From: Ophiostoma sp. CBS 140.51
Lineage: Eukaryota > Ascomycota > Sordariomycetes > Ophiostomatales > Ophiostomataceae
DNA length: 13,584 nt
NCBI GenBank assembly: GCA_029298735.1
Contig: JANSLP010000536.1
Span: forward strand, 1-13,584
Direction: 5' to 3'
Shown here: in pieces, positions 1 through 9,518 of the stretch
Numbering within the stretch: position 1 is the first letter of the stretch
Layout of the letters: each line of letters begins with the position of its first letter
Notes under the pieces: generated by a model
Told to the model about the DNA's origin: nothing
Seen by the model: only the letters and a program-made list of their open reading frames with translations
Databases searched by the model: none
Made by a program: the position numbers and the translations under genes

Positions 1-1080
1 CGTCACGGTAAAAGTAGAAGTATCCAGGGGAAGTCGGTCAGGAACGTATCTCGACAAAAGATAAAGAAAGTATCTGGGCCAAAGAACACGGTTGATTATA
101 TCTAAAAGACAAAATTAAAGTCGACGCCCGTCATGACATAGCATCCATTCAGACGTCACGAGTAAACGAGGCACTCTTAACTTAGCGGTTGATCATCGGT
201 AGTGCCTGTTGAAAATAAAATCAAAGAAAACAAAGAAGAGCCATTACACCATGAACCAGGTCCAGGAACCGGGCAAGGATTGACCAAAACGTCAGTTGGG
301 AGAGGGTCTGATCTGCCAGTGGATGTGTTCTAGTAGTTGATGTGTGTTGGTTGGAGTGGATGTTGGTGGATGACGGCCTTGGCGAGGAAGGAAGACACTA
401 AACGGAACACGCCTAGGGGGAAACAAAGAACGACCGGAAGCCTCTCCACGCCAGGCCAGGGCCACCATGACAGGTACGAACGGTCACTAGGAACTAAATC
501 CAGGTACGGGAGAGCGACGTCCCAAGGGAGGATGTCGGTCGTTTTCTCTCTGTCTTTTTGTTGTGCCTGAAGATCGCCATCAAAGATGGAAGACGTTTGT
601 CTAACCACAGCTCGTGTGCCCACGTATAAATGGACGTCACAACCTTTCCTTCACAGATAAGGCTGTCACCAATATGCAAAGGATGAGACAAAACCAGATG
701 AAAGACGTGAGAACAAGATCATACGGTGAAAAGAAAAGGGACCAGACAACTGCCAAGAGATAAAAACCAAGAGATAAAAAACCAAGAGAAAAGCCGAATT
801 CATATCTGACTTCACAGTCTACTGCACACTTGTCGATATCTATCACAATTCAAAGAAGCAGAAGCACAATGAACTGCATATCATATTTCAAAAGAGGCCT
901 GTCTCGTATGCAAGGAAGATTCGAAAGCGAGAGGAAAGGTGCCATTATCTCCTACATCGGAAGGCCGTGTCTTGGACACGACTTGAACGCGGAAATCGAC
1001 GTGATGAAATCATGAAAGGAAATGTTGAGAAGGGAAGATTCATGAGGAGAAGTCATCTAACAGGCCTTCACTTTTAAGTA
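1..1080. other. Intergenic, no gene supported
   Basis: No open frame shows a domain or convincing codon pattern. A minus-strand frame at 846..637 reads as hydrophobic but starts at GTG and follows the T-rich composition. One short tandem repeat is listed separately. Confidence 0.4.
753..790. repeat. Tandem repeat of a 14-15 bp CCAAGAGATAAAAA unit
   Basis: Copies start at 753, 767 and 782; the third is partial. Confidence 0.7.
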
Positions 1081-1850
1081 TATTTACACATATTTCTCTC
1101 TATTGACATACACTCTCTTCTGGAAGCTCTTAGACCCTGAAAGCTCCTTCCTATCTGCTTTTTTTCTTCTCTTTTTCGTCTATGTTCTTCTTTTTCTTGT
1201 TTGTAAACTCCATTCCACACTCACTTCTCCATTTTCTTCTTCCAGACAAGCTACTCCATGCACTCACGGCCTCTCCATTAGCTTCTTCCGTCAACCTCTT
1301 TTCGTGATAGTCTCGTCTGTTTGCTCATTCTCGCTGAAGTGTTTTCTTCTTGTCTTTCCCTCCCGATGGTGGCACTCTCCCGATTGTACTCCCGGCCACA
1401 CTCCTAGTGCACGGTGAACTCGTAGGCCGTTTACACCAAGCGGCACGTACTACGGGGCCACAGGCCGCACCACGCACACCCCCCACCCCACACACATCTC
1501 TATCTATCTTTTTTCCTCCTTCCCCATCACGGCGACGCCGAGAAGAAGGAAAGAGACCAGAAGAGCACACTGACCAAGTCCAGGACAGAAAGCACACACC
1601 GCAGCACGTACCAATCTGGTGAACTTGCTTGTTGACGTTGTGGTTCCGTTTGAGCAGTTTTTCGTCTTTCACAGAGGACCTGCATGAACACTGGTCCCGG
1701 GCGTTTTCTTTTCCCACGGACAACGAACGAGCGCTCGCTCCAGACGCCTCCTGTCCTTTTCTCCATCCACACTTTCCCCTGTTCCCCGTCCCGCTATTGA
1801 TTTTCTTTTCCTTTTTTGTTCTTTCTACAGCCCCTCCATAGGAGCATATT
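1081..1850 (+). other. Pyrimidine-rich belt, possible promoter or intron-like sequence
   Basis: The plus strand is CT-rich for most of this stretch, as in fungal promoters of genes reading rightward, and ends in a splice-acceptor-like TTCTTTCTACAG at about 1829. Open frames here begin at TTG and lack domains. No gene downstream on plus is convincing, so its purpose is unclear. Confidence 0.3.
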
Positions 1851-1890
1851 GCCCGCGCACGCCGGGCCTTTTCTGCTCGTCGTTTCTTGT

Positions 1891-1923
1891 GGCTTGCTTT
1901 TGGCTTGCTTTTGGCTTGCTTTT
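1891..1923. repeat. Three perfect copies of GGCTTGCTTTT
   Basis: Three exact 11-bp units lie head to tail. Related TTTGCTTGCTTTTG words occur near 9020-9034. Confidence 0.8.
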
Positions 1924-2109
1924 GGCCGTTGCCCGTCTGTCTTGGCTCGTCTGCAGGCTACTTCGTCACCTTCTAGAAGGCCGCGTGGAAGGAAAAGAAA
2001 GAAGCAAGGAGAGATAGCAAAGGGAAGGTGTGTAAGTATGGTGTCCAATCGATTGGCTCTATCGTGAGCAGTTGTGTGGTCGTACACAGAGCGGTTCGCA
2101 ACAGCCATT

Positions 2110-2569
2110 GGCGAATCATATCATAACATACAATGAAGGCAGAGTCACCGAGTATCACAAAGCAAGTATTAGGGAAAGTGTAGTATGAAAATAAGGGATA
2201 TCTCTTTTGTATCCAACTTTGAATTTTTATGTTTAAAAGTTAAGGTAGAAATATTAACAATAAAGTGTAAAAGTGTAGATGCCATCCCGGCTCATCAACA
2301 ATCCCATCTATTTGGGAAGGAGGCCGGCCAGGTGATGGTCGCTGTGTGTGTGTCTGTTTATACAAAGTAAGAAGAACAAGTAAGAAGTAGAGATCCCAGA
2401 AACGTATAACCAAAAAGAAAAATATAAACCAAAAATGTAAAACGCCTCCAGATGGGTTTGAACCTCCCCGATGAGGTCCCCCAAAGATATGCCTTGTTGT
2501 GAATATGCAAGTTATACAAGAAAACAAAAGTTCGTAGTTGTTCGTTAAGCACGACACTGCTCATCCACA
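2110..2569 (-). other. 3' flank and probable 3' UTR of the coiled-coil gene
   Basis: This stretch after the stop codon is AT-richer than the coding region and has no supported gene. I see no AATAAA on the minus strand, so the cleavage site cannot be placed. A plus-strand AATAAA at 2259-2264 could belong to a convergent transcript. A tRNA-like B-box match at 2454-2464 is treated as chance. Confidence 0.4.
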
Positions 2570-5500
2570 TTAGACAGTCGTCGTCCGGCTCAGCATCTTG
2601 AACCGCTCCTCAAAACCCTTGACCTTTTCGGTCTCGAGAAGGCGCTGCAGCCGGCGCGTCTCGCGCCCGGCCATCTCCAGCTCTTCCTGGAGCTGCATCA
2701 CCTCAATCTGCGCCGTGTTCATGCAGCCGACCACCTCCTGCATCTCCGAGTCCGCCTTGGACAGTGCCGTCTCAAGCTCACCGACGCGGGCCTTGAGGGT
2801 GGCCACTTGTGCCTGCTGCTCCTCGGCGGCAGCAGCAGCAGCCGCCGTGCCAGAGTTGCTAGCACCACCGCCGCTCATAATGCTGCCGCGGCTGCTGGGC
2901 CGTGATGATGAGCCCGCCGGTGGCGGCACCAGCTTGCCGTTCACCGAGAACATGGGCGACATGGGCGACTTGATGGTGCCGCCCAGACTGCCGAGGCCGC
3001 CAAACTGGCTCGACGAGAGCATGCGCGGCGAGGTCACAGGCGACCGGTTGGGCGACGAGGCGCGGATACCGCCCGAAGCGTCGCGCAGACGCTGCAGCTG
3101 GATGTTGTGGGCCTCCTTGAGAGCAGCAACCTGCTCCTCGTGGCGGGCCACGCGGTCCTCGGCGGCTGTCTGTGTGGCAACGAGTTGCTCCTCGAGGGCA
3201 CGCAGGCGCGACTCAAGACCCGTGATTCGGTTCTTGTGCGTCTGCTGGTCGGCCTCACCACGCGCCACCATTTGGGTCAGGCGGTCGCGCAGCTTAGAGT
3301 TGGTCTCGAGCTGTGTGCGCACCTGCTGTGCGAGCTCCTCGACGCGGCGCGCCGAAGCATCCAGCTGCTCAGCAAGACTACGCTCGTTCTCGAGCATGGT
3401 CTTCTCGGAGCCGGCAGAGTCGGCCAGCCGGGTCAAGTGCGTGGCCACCTCGTCGCGGGCAGCATCACGCTCGGCCATGGTCGACGAGAGCGAACGCTCA
3501 AGACGCTGGAGCGCCAGAGTGGTCTTCTCGTCGGACGGGATGACCGAGCCAGGCGCACCGCTCGACGACTCCAGAGCGCGGATGCGGTCCAGGGCGTCGG
3601 CGTACGACTTTTGCAAGTTCTTGTACGCCGTCTCGAGCGAGGCAGAGGTCACTCGTGCGGAGCGCAGGCTGCCGAGGCTGGTGGCAGCAGTGCCGTCCGT
3701 GTCGTAGACGCTCGACGTGTTGGAGGCGCTGCGGCTGGAGTCGCTCGAAGGCAGGAGAATGTCGTGCTGCTGCAGCAGAGTGCGCAGGTGGGCAATCTCG
3801 TCCTCGGCACGGTCCAAGTCCATCTTGAGACCGCTCAGGCCCTTCTCGACCTGCCACTTCTGCTCCAGGGCCTCTTCGGCACGGCGGCGCAGGACACTGA
3901 CCTCGTCACGCAGACCCGCAACGTCGCGCTCGTAGCCGGCCTTCTTGGGCGAGGCCGTCAACAGACGCTGGCGCTCGAGCTCCAGGACGCGAATCTTCTT
4001 GTCGTTCTCGCGGTTCTGGAACTCTTGACGCTCCAGCAAGCTCTTGAGCGCGCTGTGCAGAGCGTCACGCTGGGCCTCGACGTCCTTGAGACGCTCAGCT
4101 AGTGCTTCACGGGATTCTGTGGTGGAGTTTGATGTGTTGGCGGAGTTGGAAGGTGGTGCGCTCATGCCCTTGACGGTGTTGGACCGTGACAGGCCGGCAG
4201 AGGGCGGTGCGCTGGCCTCGGCGCTGTAAGCAGCAGCAGAGCGCAGGCCCGAGTTCTCGTCCTTGAGACTCTGCAGCTCTTGCTGCATCTTGGTCGTCTC
4301 GTAGATCTGGCGGGCGTGCTCTGTCGCCTGGGACTCGAGGCCCTCAACACGGGCACGCAGCTGGGGAACAACCTCATCGCGGAGGTTGTCGCGCTCGTTG
4401 GAAACGTTCTGCAGCTCCGTCTTCATAGCCGCCAGGAGATCCTCAAAGTTCTCCTTGACGCCACGCTCCTCAGAGAGGCGCCGCCGCAGGTCTTCGCATG
4501 TGCTCTCGAGCTGCTTGACACGGCCAGTAGCGTCGTTGTTGTTGCGGACATCCAGGTCCAGGCCAGATGCACGCTCGCTGAGGTCCTTGATCTGCTGGTC
4601 AAGCACACGACGGCGTGAACGCTCATCGGTCAACTTGTCTGTGAGCTCGAGGCGGATCTGGGCCTTTTCTTGCTCGGCGCGGCGCTGCACTTGAGCAATT
4701 TCCTCCTTGGCGGCATCGTAGTCACCGAATTTGGAGGAGATAGCGCCCGAGTCGGAAAAGTAGTCGCTGGTGCGCTTGCTGCCCGTAGGCTGCGGGTTGT
4801 TGACTTCTGTTTGTAACCTGTCAACGAGGTCTTCGAGGTCCATCTCACGCCGGATGGACGCGGCCAGCTCGACGCTGATGGCCTTGAGCTCGTCCTCCAT
4901 CTCTTCGATTTGGCCGAACTGTTGTTCCTGTTGGGCCAGGGAGTGGGGGGACAGAGGGGAAGAGGGTGATGCGGCAGTGCGCGCCCCTGGGGTTATGATC
5001 GGGGGTGTCTGCAGATAGTCTTCGTAGTAAGCCGAAGACTCGTCGCCGGTAGTATTCGCGTTTGTCTGTGTTTTGGCGGGCGAAATGATGCCGAGCAAGT
5101 TTCTGTTCTTGTTGCTGTTCGTGTGGGTGCTACCGTAGTTGGCAAAGCCGTCCTGTTGCTGGGAAGGTGAGTTGGTTCCGGGTGTGGACAGCGTTGATGC
5201 ATGGGTAAATGTAGTGCTAGGCGGAGGCTGCAACGAAGACGGGGACGGCAGAGGCGAGTAGCTCTGGTCCGAGAATTCAGTGGTGGACGGCGACGCAGAG
5301 GGCCAACCGAAGAAGTTGCCGAGCTTGAAGGCAGAGCTGGGCGACTTGTTGCTGGGCTTGAGAGTGCTGGGACTGTCGGCGTCGTTGGCGATGTTGGCGG
5401 TGACGATTGTGGTGATTGTTTCACTGCTGCCGTTCTTGGGAGAGTTGTTGCTGTTGTTTGTGTTTGTGTTGTTGACGTTGACGATGGAAGTAGAGATGGT

Positions 5501-7835
5501 GGGAAGGGCAATGGGGATGTTTTTGTCCTGGAGTTCTTCGTCGTCGTAGACTGAATAGAGGGAGTTTCTGTTATTGTTTTTGTCGTTGTGGACGTCTGGT
5601 AATACAGATCTTTGTGCGTTGTCTTCTTTGTTGTCGTTGGGAGTGGTGTGGTGGTTGTTGTTTGGATTTGTGTTGCTGATGGAGCCGAGACTAAGATGTG
5701 GTGGACTAGTCTTGCGTGTGAAGAGGGACATGGTAGAGTTGCGCTGTGTTATATTATGGCTGGTCTCGGGCTCCTCGGGTGCCTCTTCAGTGGATTCGCC
5801 GCTATTGTTGCTGTTTTTGCTGTTTTCGCTTTCATACAACGGCTGTTCCGTGAGGATCTGGTCGCTACTACCCAAGGTTACAGTGGTGATGGTAGTGGTC
5901 AGGTCCTGCTCATGTTGCGACGAAACGGTGGTTGGGCCTGTTTGAGGGGCTGCAGGGGTGGTAGCCACACTGTTTCGAGACGGCACGGTTCCTGCAGAAG
6001 AAGCGCTCTCACTGTCGCTCTGTGCGTCTTCAGTGTTTTCAGTGTCGTCGAGTGCTTCGATGTCCTCGATTTCCTGGATTTCCACAGATTGCTGGGATTC
6101 CCGGAACTCGGTTCTTTGAGAGTCCAGAGCGACGGTAAAGGATCTGCCAATCGGGTTAATCGTTAATGAAAGGCCATTAAGGGAAACGAAGGAAGAATAA
6201 AGAGAGAAGGATGAAAGGCGGCAAAAGAGCCAAAAGAAACAAAGCAAGGGAAACTGGTCATAAGAGCGATGCAACTCGCAATAATAAAGGCGACTCAAAA
6301 AGAGGGGTGCCAATAAAACATCAGAGCGCAAAAGAAGGCGTAAAAAGGGAGAAGAAAAAAATTAAGAAGGAACAAAAGGAAACAAAATGAAGAAAGTCAC
6401 GAGCAATTTCGTTTCACTTGTGCATGAAAAGATGAAAAAAGATAAAGGAAAGGCGAAGCACTCACTCTTTGTCGTCTTCTTTGACGCTCTCTTTGTCAGA
6501 CTCGGAGTCAGAGATAATTTCGTCTTCAGCGTCGTGTTCGACGATTTCGTGCTCAACAACGTTGTCTTCAACAACTTCCTCGTGCTCGACGTTCTCAGCA
6601 ACGGCCTCTTCGACAGTCTTCTCGGAAGACGAAGACAGAGACGAGGAGGGCGAGTGCAAAGACGACTTGGAAAGCGACGATGGCGCCAATGCAGCAGGAG
6701 CAGCCGAAGCGGAAGCAGAGGCAGCACCGGCAAAGAGCGCGGGCGTCTTGGGAAACTCGTAGAGAGTCGGACTGTCGACAGAACCAGAACGGGTGAAGCG
6801 CTGGTCCGGGCGAGGCAAGAAGTCGCCAATGTCGATATCGAGCGCGTCCTCAAGATCGAAGGCGTACTGGGCGTCGGCGTGCGATGACTGGTGTTGGTGA
6901 TCCGAGTCCTGCTCGTTCTGCTCGTCGTCGTCGTACTGGCTGTACTGGTCGTACTGGTCGAGCAGGTCGTGGGCTTGATCGCTCTCACTGTGCGTGTCAC
7001 GCTCGAGGTTATCGAGGTCAAAGTCAAGCTTGGACGACTCGGTCGGCTGGACAGGAGACGCTTGGTCAACAATAGCCGACAGAGAGACGCTGTTGGCGTT
7101 GGTGTTGATGCTGTTGCTGGTCACACTGTTGGCGGACGAGCTGCTGGCGAGCGGCTTGCGTCGGATGGGCAGCACGGGCGCGACGGAAGCCGTGCTTGTG
7201 CGAGCACTTGCGGCGGGCGAGTACGATGTGACTGCAGCAGTGGCAGTGGCCTGCGAGTGAGAGTTGGAGGTGAGGCTGTGAGATTGCCTCTCGTTGCTGA
7301 TGGAGATGTTGTTGATGCCGTTGCCGCCGGAGACGGTGGTGGTGATGGTGGCAATGTTGGGCAGAGTGCTCAACGAGGATGTCCGTGGTGAGAAGCGTTT
7401 GCTCTCACTGGCGTCAGTCGTCGTCTTCAACGACAGAGGCAAGGGGCGGCCAGAGGATCGACGGGACAAATCAAACTCTCGCAGCGGCGGGAGCGGCGGC
7501 GGCGAAGAGAAGAGAGAAGAGGAGTCGGTGATGGCGGAGGGGTTGATGTCGACAGCAGATGGAGAAAAAGAAGAAGCGTAGGCGTCAGTATCACCGATGG
7601 AGTTGGAGGATGACGAAGGCGAGAGGGCGGCAGCCGAGTACAGGGAGGAAGCAGGATACACGGATGACAAGTCTGTGGACGTCGAGACAAGGGATGATGC
7701 AGATTCCGATGTCGAGAAAGGGGTGGGAGATATGGAGGGAGAAGAAAATGGAGAGGATGTAGAGGGAAAGGGAGAGTTATTGCGAACGGGGAAGAGAAGG
7801 TCCGTCCTCCTTCCGGAGGACATATCGAGCGACAT
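2570..7835 (-). CDS. Large fungal coiled-coil protein, two exons (7835..6466, 6143..2570), 1647 aa
   Basis: Seen: exon 1 (457 codons) ends in GA before a GTGAGT donor, and exon 2 begins at 6143 after CAG, restoring Glu457 and continuing the frame to the stop at 2570. The start is the first ATG after an in-frame TAA 14 codons upstream, with A at -3. Residues 1-457 are Ser/Thr/Pro-rich with RRKPL (225-229), an Asp/Gln/Tyr stretch (285-310), an Ala run and repeated VEH[ED] before an acidic end. Residues 616-694 are Asn-rich; FKLGNFFGW (729-737) precedes an SP-rich stretch. Coiled-coil-like blocks run about 858-904, 927-1094, 1132-1249, 1292-1479 and 1560-1644, split by Ser/Pro linkers. There are only two Cys and two Trp, and no membrane segment or signal peptide. 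Known, from memory: blocks such as SIRREMDLEDLV and KRTSDYFSDSG resemble a conserved Pezizomycotina family often labelled 'M protein repeat' or DUF7603. Inferred: a cytoplasmic dimeric scaffold; no enzymatic motif. The precise role is unknown. Confidence 0.9.
6144..6465 (-). other. Spliceosomal intron of the coiled-coil gene, 322 nt
   Basis: The donor GTGAGT is at 6465..6460 and the acceptor CAG ends at 6144. Branch-like ATTAAC motifs occur twice just before the acceptor. The intron is strongly pyrimidine-rich on the gene strand and has no AG for 108 nt before the acceptor AG. Removing it joins two open frames in phase. The intron is long for a filamentous ascomycete, where 50-100 nt is usual. 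If it is retained, translation stops at once, because a TGA overlaps the donor, giving a 457-residue N-terminal fragment. A competing CAG at 6256..6254 would shift the frame into an early stop. Confidence 0.85.
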
Positions 7836-8247
7836 GATGGGGGCCGTGATGGTTTTGTATGGCGCTCTCGTATATTATGGTATTATGGCAATATGCCCAA
7901 AAGGTATTATTAGAGAGGAAAGAGATATTATGCCAAGTGAGGGGGTGGTTTGGATGGACGGAGGAGAGACGGAGGAGAGAAGGAGATCTGTCGCTCAGTC
8001 GCTGTGGGTGGCCACTCGCTTCGTCAGGTTTGTTGTCACAGGGCTGCCGGTGCGGCGTTGCTGGTGGACGCAGGTGGACGCTCTTGGCCTATCGCGGACG
8101 TGGGATACGGGGATGTACCTGACAGCGTAACGATGTACGGAGTGGTACGGCGTATCGACGAGATAGGAGAGAGTGAACAAAAAGGAGCAGGGGTGTGGAA
8201 GTGTGAAAGCTGCAGGCGTGTATTCAGGCGGCCAGCAAGGTCACGCT
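7836..8247 (-). promoter_or_regulatory. ATG-free 5' leader of the coiled-coil gene
   Basis: No ATG occurs on the minus strand for 412 nt upstream of the start codon, whereas about six would be expected at even base composition. That is what a scanned mRNA leader under selection looks like. The proximal part has four ATAATA copies (plus-strand TATTAT at 7873, 7881, 7905 and 7926) and CT-rich blocks further up. The transcription start is inferred to lie beyond about 8000 but cannot be fixed from sequence. Confidence 0.5.
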
Positions 8248-8250
8248 CAT
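8224..8250 (-). other. Possible 8-codon upstream ORF
   Basis: The first ATG upstream of the main start opens an 8-codon frame (MSVTLLAA) closed by TGA, leaving 388 nt to the main ATG. It lies just downstream of the CT-rich tract. It matters only if transcription starts upstream of 8250. A short uORF with a long spacer would allow reinitiation. Function is inferred only. Confidence 0.2.
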
Positions 8251-8269
8251 CGTTGGCGATGTAGCTCTA

Positions 8270-8720
8270 GGAGGGGGTAACAATGGGGAGGAGAAAGAAA
8301 AGAGAGGGTGGGAGCACACACACACAGACAGACACAACACGAGGGCGAGGGGGTGGAAAGGGAGACAACGAGTGGAAAGAGACAAAAAGGGACGAAGACG
8401 GGAAATCGATCAGGAAAGGGACATCTCGCGAGGTGAAAGGGCGCTGCGAGAGATTGCACGACGAGAGAAAAGGGAAAAAGCGCTGCCAATCAATTTGGGG
8501 AAATTGGGCCCTGGCCGAGTTGAGTATGATTCGAGATGAGAGATGAGAGTGTGGAATAGTGCAAAGGGGGGAGAGCAGCCAGAGCGAACCAAAGGAGGGA
8601 AAGGGAAAAAAGGTCGAAAAGAGCAGAAAGATCAAAGATCGAGAAGCACGACAGAGCCCCAGAAACACGAGGACAGGCCAGGGTTAAGAACGACAAGAAC
8701 GAGGCAAAGATGCACGACAA
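8270..8720 (-). promoter_or_regulatory. CT-rich promoter tract of the coiled-coil gene
   Basis: The plus strand is purine-rich throughout, so the gene strand is a CT-rich tract broken by a short CA/GACA microsatellite near 8314-8336. Long pyrimidine tracts just upstream of transcription starts are common in filamentous-fungal promoters. The tract contains CCAATCA (plus strand, 8486-8492) and a minus-strand CCAAT (8507..8503). No clear TATA box was seen. I find no coding region here. Confidence 0.4.
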
Positions 8721-9179
8721 ACACGCGGCATTCAACAAAAAAGACAATGGCATCGAGACGAAAAACAAACGACAGCTTGACATCTGCAGAAAGAATCCCA
8801 GGAAAATGCAAATTCCATTGGGCGACGCGTCATGAACCGCAGTCGCGCGCGGCAGCAGCCAGCAGGCCAGCATGATCTTTGATCGAAAGACCCAGAAGAG
8901 AGCAAAGCGGAGGCAAAAACAGCTTCTTCACATCGCTGGCCCCGGCTTGTTTGCTGGAGCTGCTGCGCATCGGTGGAGCATCGCGGGTCCAGCGGCGTTT
9001 GTTTGTGTGGTATGTCTGGTTTGCTTGCTTTTGCCAGCGTTTGCTTTCAAGACTGTCTCTGAACAATTGCAGTTCATCCACTGTCCATCTGTGTCTATTT
9101 TGCTTCCTTGTTTGCTTTCTTGCTGCTTTTCTTCCCCTTCTTTTCCTCGTGCATTTGCAAGCTTTTCTGTATGCACAGG
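8721..9179. other. Intergenic, no gene supported
   Basis: Open frames cross this stretch on both strands, but they begin at TTG codons or carry low-complexity compositions, and none shows a domain. A minus-strand CCAAT lies at 8818..8814. From about 9020 the plus strand is rich in TTGCTTT-type words, similar to the array at 1891-1923. Confidence 0.4.
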
Positions 9180-9193
9180 GGTCCGGACGGACC
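9180..9193. promoter_or_regulatory. Perfect 14-bp palindromic site GGTCCG-GA-CGGACC
   Basis: Two 6-bp arms are separated by 2 bp and contain everted CCG/CGG triplets. Zn2Cys6 binuclear-cluster regulators bind paired CGG triplets in several orientations, so this is a candidate operator. It sits 60 to 230 bp from a CCAAT/STRE cluster. The site is seen directly; any factor is inferred. Confidence 0.3.
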
Positions 9194-9253
9194 GTAGAGA
9201 CAGGGGGAAAAAAGCAAAGAAAGGCTCGAAAGGGCGAAGGAACGAAAGGCCCT

Positions 9254-9408
9254 CCAATCGAGAACAGGCGCGCGTTGACGAGTCGAGTGACAGGCGTGGA
9301 TTGGTGATGGAGGGTGAACGTCGTATTGGCAGAAAAGAGGAGAAGTGGGCAATTGGCGAGAACAGCACGAATGGAAAGGGGAGAAAGGGGAAAAGTGGAT
9401 GTGCCCCT
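9254..9408 (-). promoter_or_regulatory. Cluster of CCAAT and STRE-like elements
   Basis: Four CCAAT pentamers lie within about 100 bp: one on plus (9254-9258) and three on minus (ATTGG at 9300, 9325 and 9352 on plus), the latter 25 and 27 bp apart. Three STRE-like pentamers follow: AGGGG at 9377 and 9386, and CCCCT at 9404. CCAAT is bound by the Hap/CBC complex and AGGGG by Msn2/4-like factors. It is a candidate distal regulatory module about 1.4-1.6 kb upstream of the coiled-coil gene, but it could serve an unseen neighbour. Confidence 0.35.
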
Positions 9409-9518
9409 TGCGCTATCTGAAGAGGTGTGATGGAAGCTCACGCCCAGAGCTCGCACCAAGGAAGGCACGAGGGAGACCACGAAGAACGAAGGGACGAAAA
9501 GGGACCAGGGAAGGGACG

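Noticed and set aside
637..846. Short minus-strand frame reading as two membrane segments
   Set aside because: GTG start and composition-driven hydrophobicity; no other support.
2435..2490. tRNA-like B box (GGTTCAAACCC on minus)
   Set aside because: The T-stem is imperfect, and no A box or matching acceptor strand lies upstream. Probably chance.
2598..4102. Long plus-strand open frames (369 and 331 codons) antisense to the coiled coil
   Set aside because: They are mirror frames of GC-biased, Leu/Glu/Arg-rich coiled-coil codons, with Arg/Ser-rich or Leu-rich translations and no domain.
5574..6166. Plus-strand frames opposite the start of exon 2
   Set aside because: Complement of Asn/Thr/Ser codons, giving Val/Leu/Cys-rich nonsense. 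The minus-strand frame has the coherent protein.
6254..6256. Alternative CAG acceptor for the main intron
   Set aside because: Using it shifts the frame and reaches a stop after about 35 codons, whereas the 6144 acceptor restores the long frame.
6144..6331. Exon-2 frame extended upstream as an independent protein start
   Set aside because: The extension begins at TTG, contains no ATG and is intronic pyrimidine-rich sequence. Its hydrophobic look comes from T/C-rich codons.
6362..7072. 236-codon minus-strand frame overlapping exon 1
   Set aside because: Thr/Ser/Arg/Leu low-complexity shadow in another frame of exon 1.
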